Shown: positions 56,701 through 64,000 of the stretch, in pieces | How the letters are laid out: every line of letters starts with the position of its first letter | Position numbering within the stretch: the stretch's first letter is position 1 | DNA from: Ophioderma brevispina | Taxonomy: Eukaryota; Echinodermata; Ophiuroidea; Amphilepidida; Ophiodermatidae | DNA: 64,000 nucleotides | Reading direction: 5' to 3' | Assembly: GCA_023653785.1 (NCBI GenBank) | Contig: JAMKCH010022324.1 | Location: 1-64,000, forward strand | The notes under the pieces: generated by a model | The model's input: the letters and a program-made list of their open reading frames with translations, nothing else | What the model was told of the DNA's origin: nothing | Database searches by the model: none | Made by a program: the position numbers and the translations under genes

Positions 56701-59700
56701 GTCCCTCTGTCGTCGCCTGTCCCTGGTTTTGGAAGCGTGAGCCTTGCACCCCCATATCCAGTGCATTTGATTTGCTCCCCCCTGGCTTTATCACCATTCC
56801 AAGTCTCCTTTGCCTAAATTGCCACCACCCCCCAAAAAAAACCTATTTGGGGGCATTTTGGCCGTCTCTCCACCCAAAGTCCCCTATTTTTTAGTCCTGT
56901 CATCGCATTGCCCCTGGTTTTGGAAGCGCGAGCCTTGCACCTATCCATTTTAATATGTGATTGCTCCCCCTGATGTATCCACATTCCAATCGTCTCCTTT
57001 GCCTAAAGCAATTGTCAATCACACCAATAAAGTCAGACAGACAACTTCAATTTTTTTACATTATACTTTTTGTATTTTTACACTTTCAGCCACATTGTTG
57101 TTTTTACAAAATACAACGTTACACACCTGCATTGTACATGATAACACCATGTTTACACCAACACAAGCAGTGACCACTCCAATTGATGTTTACCCCTAAA
57201 GAATAAAAGTGGAAGGTTCCTTGTCATCTTATGAGGGTAGAAAAGAAATAGGGGTGCTTCCATTACCAACAGAAATCATAAATATTATCTGGTTCGTCAT
57301 TATGCAAAATAGCACAATATTTTCATCAATATAAAATTTCTATTAATGTGTTTTTTTTCACTATTGTTTTTGGGAATTTGTTTTCAATGGAATAAGTGAA
57401 AATACAATCAAACTTATAAAATTGGGACAATTGCACTGTTCTACCATGAATTTAATACTTCAGATTTGCCATTTTATTCATGATCAAGAAAAATAGTCTT
57501 TACCAAATTGTCTATATCAAAAAGAAATCTAACCTAGGTCGCACCTGTGGTTATTTTTGCTCAATCGTTTGACATAAAAAAAACTGTTTATGAACTTTGG
57601 AAAAAAAGTGGCCAATTGTATGGCTTTAATTTACAAATCACCATGCATTGGTAATAACAATTATATCGGAGAATCGCAAAGGTATCTTATAAATCTACCC
57701 ACAACAGCAAGTCATCGTTAGAATACAAATATCTCCGACTTGGGACACGACCTCTAGTTTAATGCAATCCTACACCCAAACCATTCATTATTGAAATCTA
57801 CATGGGCCAGTGTCCTGAATCGGAGTCTACCATGTCTATTTTAATGATTGTTCCCGCCAATATTTATGTAAATAAACACGGTGGCAGCCACTCAACTCCT
57901 GCACGTACTACACATCTACAATTACCCGCCATCTAATGATAGCACAGTTCTTTGCTGCAATTTCTTGATGGTCCCGATCTTGAGTTGTGTATTTAAATAA
58001 TTTTATCTCATAAGTATATTCTTCTAATTGTTGTTTCAATGGACCACATCTTGTGGCTCTTTAGTTCTAGTGATTGTTTGGGAAGTATAGGGTTAAATGA
58101 ATTCAGGCTTTTTTATTGTACAGATTTACACAATTAGTATTTATTTTCAGCCCTGGGTCAGGGCCATTTTGTCATTTTCATAGTGTACAGGATTTTTTCA
58201 AAACTTGTCTTATCATGCCCGATCATAGGTGCTAGTTTTGAAGAATTGAGGGGTCCAATGAGAGGTTTCAGGATATTCCTGTCTTACTATAAAGTGTACC
58301 TAACTGCGATTCAAATTTTTCCTTGATTGTCCTTCTGGCAAGTACACTAACCAATGTAGAATGGACATTGTCTGTACGCTTGCAAGATATTTTACGTGTA
58401 AGGTAATCAAACAATTATTGTTACTAGATTTTCAAAAAAGAATTTTCTTAATATTATCAGCAAGACGTCAAAATGAAAGGGCTTTATTACAATCAATTTT
58501 GCTATAATCAGGCAGAAAATTAATGAAAATGCATTAATTCAAGCAAAATGCATTTAAAAAAAAGAGTTCAGTTTTTTAACTAAAAATCCTCATTCCTGTA
58601 AAGTTTCGCACAACATAAACATCCAAATTGTTTTCAAATAAGTAGCAATGCTAGAAAATGTACTCATTTCATTAGCTTGAAATTTGTATTTTTGCCCCTT
58701 TGTTGCAATTCACTTTTTAAGTTTGTCATGGTTGAGGAGGAGCTTAAGTGCATAAAAGCTCACCATTTTTTAGTGTTTCACACCAGTCTCCATAAATCAC
58801 AGAAAGCTAAAGACACTGTGCACACTATAAGACTGAGTCTGCCCTCTACTTGCAACAGACACTTTTTCCTATCAAACTTTTGGCTTCACTGAAAACCATA
58901 GAAATGGACATTTATTTCCAACCCCTGGCACTGCCTGCCTATCTATGGGCATCTAAGCACTATGTGATTGGTTACTTGGCAGGTTATATCATGAAAAGGA
59001 GCAAATTCAGAGATACTGTAAAATGTGGTATGGTTTACACTGAGATATAAGCACTATTTTGATTGTTTACTTTGAGGGTTCCTCATGTTGTGTTCTGTAA
59101 TGAGCCAAGCGGACAACATTGTAATCATAGGTGGTCAGTGCACGGGGGTTAACTGTGTTGGCTTCTCAGGTCATCTGCCAAAATTCAGCATTTTCTAGAA
59201 ATAAAACCCTACTCGTTGAAATTGTTAAGACTTACTAGTCGATACTAAAATTGTGTTAATTTCTCTTCCAATAGGAGAATTAACACAAGGACTATTTTTT
59301 TAGGTTAATCAACAATAGAGGCAAAACAAGGTTTCATAAACATCCACAAAGTTTGCCAGCAAATTTGAAATATTACATGACTAATAGTCCTTCAAAATAA
59401 TACTCCCCAAAAATGGATTGCCATAAAATGAGTGTTTGTTTCAAATTGTATAATCACCAAAGTATTTCATTTCACTTGCATGTTTTTGAATATTATGTAT
59501 CACCAAAGTATTTCATTTCACTTACATGTCTTTGAATATTATGTAAAGAAGAGATTAAAATCAGCCATAGATTTTCAAATTGTTAAAATCACAAGACAGG
59601 TAAAAATTCACTGTGAAATTAAAAAAATACTGAGCCAGAGTAGACATTTTGGTTTTTGCACAAATTATGCATACACAATGACGTTCAAATTCAGTCTCTT

Positions 59701-61353
59701 TCTCAATCCTAGTGTGACCACTCAGCACAGCTTCACAAAGCAAACGCACCAGTTCCAGGAAAGAGACAATGTACATGTACATGCAAATATTTTTTTTCTT
59801 CTAAATTTTATCAGTATAAACACCAAAAAGAGGAAACTCAAGAACACAATGTAAAGCTCACGGTCAGTGGGATGCCTTTAAGGAGGTCACACAATCCGTA
59901 TCACCGGTTTGACTCGGTTGTGTTCGCGAGTTTCTACTGTATAAAGCTAGGATCCACTCAAAATGAAGTCGCCACATTTTGCTGTTTTATGTATAATACG
60001 GCATAGCATACCTTGCGTTTACGCAGAATATGTACAATACAGCTAAAATATGCACACACAAGGGCATACTTGATGCTTAATATTTACTTGTTTTTTTGTT
60101 GTTTGTTTTTGTTTTATACATTAGGCACATGTTTTAGGACCTAAAGAATGTCCCCTTTCCTTTATGTCATTATTCCCTTCATACTTCCCTTCTATAATCA
60201 CAAATCACTTCCTTACAGACCACTATAGTGTTCTATTAGTCAGGATAAATTCCCCGTCAATGCTATATTTTATTTCTATTAAATAATATTTCCATTTCCC
60301 CCCACCACCAAGAATAATGGCACAAAAGCAGAGCACAAGCTGGTCCTCGGTTCTCCACCAAAAACAGGAAACAACTACTGTAACAATATAGCTGACAATA
60401 GAATGGATTTGTTTACTCTCTGTACAAAACAAGGATATAACATACTTTCAGGTTTCAATGCACAAAAATACATCTACAATATCTCTTTTTATATAACGCA
60501 AACATTTTCAAATTCCTGTGCGCGCACCAACAAAAGCTATTTTTTATACAATCATAATATAATATACTTATCAATATCAATACCCTTGTTATATATATAT
60601 ACATATATAACAACTATAATGGGTGGGATACGAGTTTCTTCTGCCAACTTTCCATGTGGCAGCTTTCATGTACAGCAATATATTCCAGTACCAACACACA
60701 CAGTACTGAACTAACAAAAAAAATAAACTGACATAGCTGCCGGATGCCACATAAATACTAAGTGCTTCGTTGTGATGCGGTTAGCTTAAGGACTTAGTTC
60801 GCTGAGCCACAAAAGACCTTTCACTGCAGTTATTGGTTATGTTAAATACAACTGTTGTAAACATTGTCAATTTAAGGGGAAAAAATTTCTTTAATTTCTA
60901 ACATGACAAAACTGAACATTTGATGGATGCATTGAGCAGTTGCCAGTTCGTCAGAAACACCAAATAAACGGAAAGGCGAGAAGTTCAGAACTCCTGGAGG
61001 AAATTAACCAGAGTGAGCATGGCAAGTCCCTGCTAGGACACGCAATCAGGACCTTGAAGTTGTGCACAGACAGGGACAATTTGCTTTGACAATCCACTCC
61101 AATGCACTTTTGCCAGAGAATTGCTTCACCATAATAATACAGGGCAAATTTTGCTGATTCCCAGTAAGCTCAGACTCTCCTGCAATGGGGGAAAAAAACC
61201 CTTGGGAACTCCTGATGACTTCCCAAGAGTTCCTCACTAACAGGATTCCATGCTTACAGGGAAACCAGCAAAATCTTTAATGTATTATGATGAAAGGAAA
61301 AATTAACAAATGGCAAGACAATTTAAGTTGGTGCCGCTTGAGATATTTTGTTG

Positions 61354-61679
61354 TTAAAGGGCCATGGCCCGATCGTTAATAGCCTCGTCCCCAGAACCCC
61401 CGATTTTACGGCAAGTGGCAAAAATAATTGTATCTGTGGAAAACTGCTAATTTTCCTTATTTACCCTGTGAAGACTTAGGTTTGTAAGTTATGAGCAAGA
61501 ATGTGCCCCGTTTTGGTCAACCAATATTAATGAATCTTATAAATCGTGTTTTTAGCTCTAACATCAAAACGAATTGAAATATTGGTGCAAAACTTTGCAG
61601 ATGGGGTTTTGGGGTGAAGGCCAAAGGCCATTCTATCAAGATGAAAGTTTTACATACTTAAATTGTGCCATTCCCTTAA
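61354..61679. mobile_element. TTAA MITE family 1, unit B copy
   Basis: The best-preserved copy: TTAAAGGGCCATGGCCCGAT at the left and GTGCCATTCCCTTAA at the right. Interior: 'taatagcctcgtccccagaa', 'cttatttaccctgtgaagac', 'ttgcagatggggttttgggg'. Confidence 0.75.
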
Positions 61680-62041
61680 GTATTATAACAGGCAATACTT
61701 CTTCCCTCACAATTTCATTGTTACCTGGTGTAATTTCCATACACATCTCTATTGACAGTCTCAGTATCAATCTGCTTGTAGCATACACATACATATTCAT
61801 GAATCGCCTCATTCGTCAAAATAGATCATTTGAGTGACATCCGGACAATAAAGGACTGATCAATATTTATGGTGGGGGAATCTGTTTCCAAGATCTGGGG
61901 GGGTTTGTTTTAAAGGGAAACATGTTTTTGGCAGAAAAGGTGATCAACTGGGGGATCATGATTTTTGGACACAACACAAAGGGATAATCCAAAAATTTTA
62001 CAAATCTTCCAATCCCGCACCACAAATCACAATTAAAATAG

Positions 62042-62174
62042 TTGACGTCACAAAACTTCGGCAATTGCACTCTGCACGAGTGGGCGGGCCCTTGCTATGC
62101 ACCATGGAAACAGACCAATCAGACTTGCGTACTTCACGTCAGTGTTGGGTTAACCAATGGAAACTCCACTTCCG
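62042..62174 (+). promoter_or_regulatory. Promoter-like motif cluster, unit B
   Basis: TTGACGTCAC at 62042-62051 (CRE), GGGCGGGCCC at 62082-62091 (GC box), ACCAATCAG at 62114-62122 and AACCAATGG at 62152-62160 (CCAAT boxes), CACGTCA near 62135 and ACTTCCG at 62168-62174 (ETS). Their order is the same as in unit A. ATG at 62253 opens MVAIAISTNN before a GTTAAGT donor candidate, the only gene-start hint in the unit. Confidence 0.5.
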
Positions 62175-62652
62175 TTTTTACGCATCACACATTCTAAAGA
62201 CAGGAAAAAATTGCTGAAGTACTGTGACAGGGACTGTAATAAAACCAGATAAATGGTAGCGATTGCCATTTCCACCAACAACCAGTTAAGTACCACTCAG
62301 ATATTTCACCTATTTCTTAATTGTTATATAAATGCATTTAATCATTGAAATTGAAAGATAAGTCCTTCCACTTTGTTTAGCCAGGTAATGAAGGGCCGCC
62401 ACTACCTTTTACACCACTATTGTTACAGTTACGACTGCCGCATTTAATACTATGTTTAGCAGCGGCACGACTTCATACTCGCGGCTGGACAAAGTGCATG
62501 CACTGTGCGGAATGATAAATAGTCAATTCTCGACCCAACACCGCTAAATGAGCAAGCTATAAATGGTTATAATGATGATAGCAACAAAATTACAATGCAT
62601 AAGAATGCGTAATTGCACATTTGCAACAATAATGCCCTTTTATTTAGAAGTG

Positions 62653-63070
62653 TTAAAAGTGCAACGAGAGATTTTGGGACATCTATATTGTGTCATATGT
62701 AGTGAATTCATATATATAAGATCCCCAATAGATTTCTTACCTTGTATTTGGCTACAGAAATACCTTGAGATTTGCCTTTTGTTTTAAATATCATTTCCAT
62801 AATTTCAATATTAAAATCGGCTGAATTTGCTCCTATAGGAAAATACAAATTCACAAATTTTGTACCAAAGAAATAATTCTCAGCTTAATCCTTTCACATG
62901 GGGATATTTTTTGATAGAAAGCTTTCGTTCGTTCGTTCGTGCAAGTCCAAAATCACAGTGGAAGATCCGTCTTTAACCAGCTGATAGTTTTACATTAGTG
63001 CAAAAATCAGAATTTCCATATTTTTAGGGACACCTAAGCTGTTATGTGAAATCTCTCGTTGTACCTTTAA
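62653..63070. mobile_element. TTAA MITE family 3, unit B copy
   Basis: TTAA borders (62653-62656 and 63067-63070) with ends AAAGTGCAACGAGAGAT and ATCTCTCGTTGTACCTT, a clear terminal inverted repeat. It contains a GTTC microsatellite at about 62926-62941. Confidence 0.75.
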
Positions 63071-63645
63071 GAAAATGCAGGTTTTCCTGTCATGTTCTTG
63101 AAAAGTTTCCTCTCTAAGGTCTGCTAGGGTTATGTAGCATTTATATCCGTACAGAGAATAAAACAGTCACAGAAAAGTTCAACACCAAATCCCCACAAAA
63201 AGTTACCATTTTTTTAAAGCGTACAATTTTTTAAAAGCTATGCTAGAGCCATCCAGCAGTAAGCTTTAAGTTTGACACACTTTCATGAAGTAATATACGA
63301 CATGTCAAATATGGAATTCAGTACTATGAAACCCAAGATTCATACATTTCAGGCTTGCATACACCCCTTGTTGACTGAGGATACAGAACTCTCATGAATG
63401 GAGGGACCACAAAAAACATTCTCTGCTCATTTCTCGTCTGTGGACCCATTTTCCACCCTCCCAGCTCGTAAAGCTCCAAGGGGGGAGGGTAATTCTAAAG
63501 CAACAATGATAAAGATTGAATAAGAATTTGGCTGTACTACAAAAACAATTGGGGGTGCAAATGGGGGAAGATGGGAGCCAGCAAAATGACGCATCAAGAA
63601 TGTACAGACAGGTCTAACTGTTTACCACACATTCTGAATTTGTTC

Positions 63646-64000
63646 AATTTTACTTCCAAATTAGAGAACAAAGGTGGGCACGTATCTCACTTTCCCTCTG
63701 CTAATCAAACGATTGTTTTTAAGTGACATGCAGCTCATTTGCTATTTTGCTTGAACGGTCGCCAAATGACAGACACCTAGATTAAGGTATCACCTACAAA
63801 ATTGTTGTAACACGGCTAACTTGCATTCGAAACAATTGTAATACTTTCCCAAATTCAATCCCTGCATTGAGTACAATAGTGATATTTTTTAAAGCTACCC
63901 CGCATAAACCCATACAGATCATGGTATACAAAACAGAGGTTTCAATATTCTTCACATGAGACAGGAAAAAATGGAGCTTGGCCACCACAAATAACAACAA
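63646..64000. other. Unique flank after unit B
   Basis: Sequence beyond the end of the duplication; a - strand frame runs off the window end with no recognised motif. Nothing else seen. Confidence 0.4.

Larger units (their letters stand above)
52385..63645. repeat. Duplicated unit B (head-to-tail with unit A)
   Basis: It begins at 'gtgcaggcccaataatggta', matching 'gtgcagcccaattgttgtca' at 38678. It runs collinear with unit A to 'taccacacattctga' (63625), where unit A reads straight into unit B at about 52360-52385. A private Helentron-like insertion lies at 54329-56700; without it the unit is about 8.89 kb. The sequence 51085-51280/62393-62560 is nearly identical between units over roughly 170 bases, more than elsewhere. 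Confidence 0.88.

Noticed and set aside
1..64000. A CRISPR array, operon or bacterial defence system
   Set aside because: There are no short regularly spaced identical repeats with unique spacers, no operon-like gene packing, and the content is clearly animal nuclear DNA.

Overview
This is animal nuclear DNA with a roughly 36-40% GC background and spliced genes. It carries tRNA-derived SINE, DIRS-type, Penelope-type, Helentron-like and many TTAA-flanked elements, a mix typical of marine invertebrates (deuterostomes such as echinoderms or hemichordates fit; the species cannot be fixed from sequence). Many reading frames that must once have been continuous are broken by single-base insertions or deletions, mostly in homopolymers. 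The window therefore looks like a lightly polished long-read assembly, and broken frames should not be read automatically as pseudogenes.

Region 1 (about 2.2-12.8 kb) holds the 3' part of one recognisable gene on the + strand, RBM45, a multi-RRM RNA-binding protein. Six exons are supported: the C-terminal half of RRM2 (2222-2343), a Gly/Tyr-rich linker (5795-6104), the C-terminal half of the third RRM (8280-8414), a short linker exon (8757-8853) and the last RRM (10875-11017 and 12349-12470, ending at a stop). Its introns are filled with small inverted-repeat elements. RRM1 and the first half of RRM2 are not visible and probably lie upstream.

Region 2 (12.8-29.5 kb) is mostly repeats: a 1.2-kb terminal-inverted-repeat element, a MITE carrying regular DR1 (AGGTCA-A-AGGTCA) arrays, nested elements at 21.5-22.4 kb, a Helentron-like non-autonomous element (22.4-25.4 kb) and a tRNA-derived SINE with clear target duplications. 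Two weak gene-start candidates are noted, at 17.7 kb and at 28.6-28.74 kb.

Region 3 (29.55-36.17 kb) is a GC-rich, essentially full-length DIRS-like retrotransposon on the - strand. It has inverted terminal repeats, an internal complementary region, a gag-like part with a 15-residue repeat, reverse transcriptase, RNase H and tyrosine recombinase. A short nested-hairpin sequence occurs in it at least four times. Next to it (36.79-38.26 kb) two 5'-truncated Penelope-like 3' ends form a 1.5-kb palindrome.

Region 4 (38.67-63.65 kb) is a head-to-tail duplication of a unit of about 9 kb. Unit A carries a private 4.64-kb TTAA-flanked insertion and unit B a private 2.37-kb Helentron-like insertion; removing them makes the units almost equal (about 9.08 and 8.89 kb). 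Each unit preserves a promoter-like CRE/GC-box/CCAAT/ETS cluster. No known protein was recognised in the unit. The pair may be a real tandem duplication or two haplotypes joined by the assembler.
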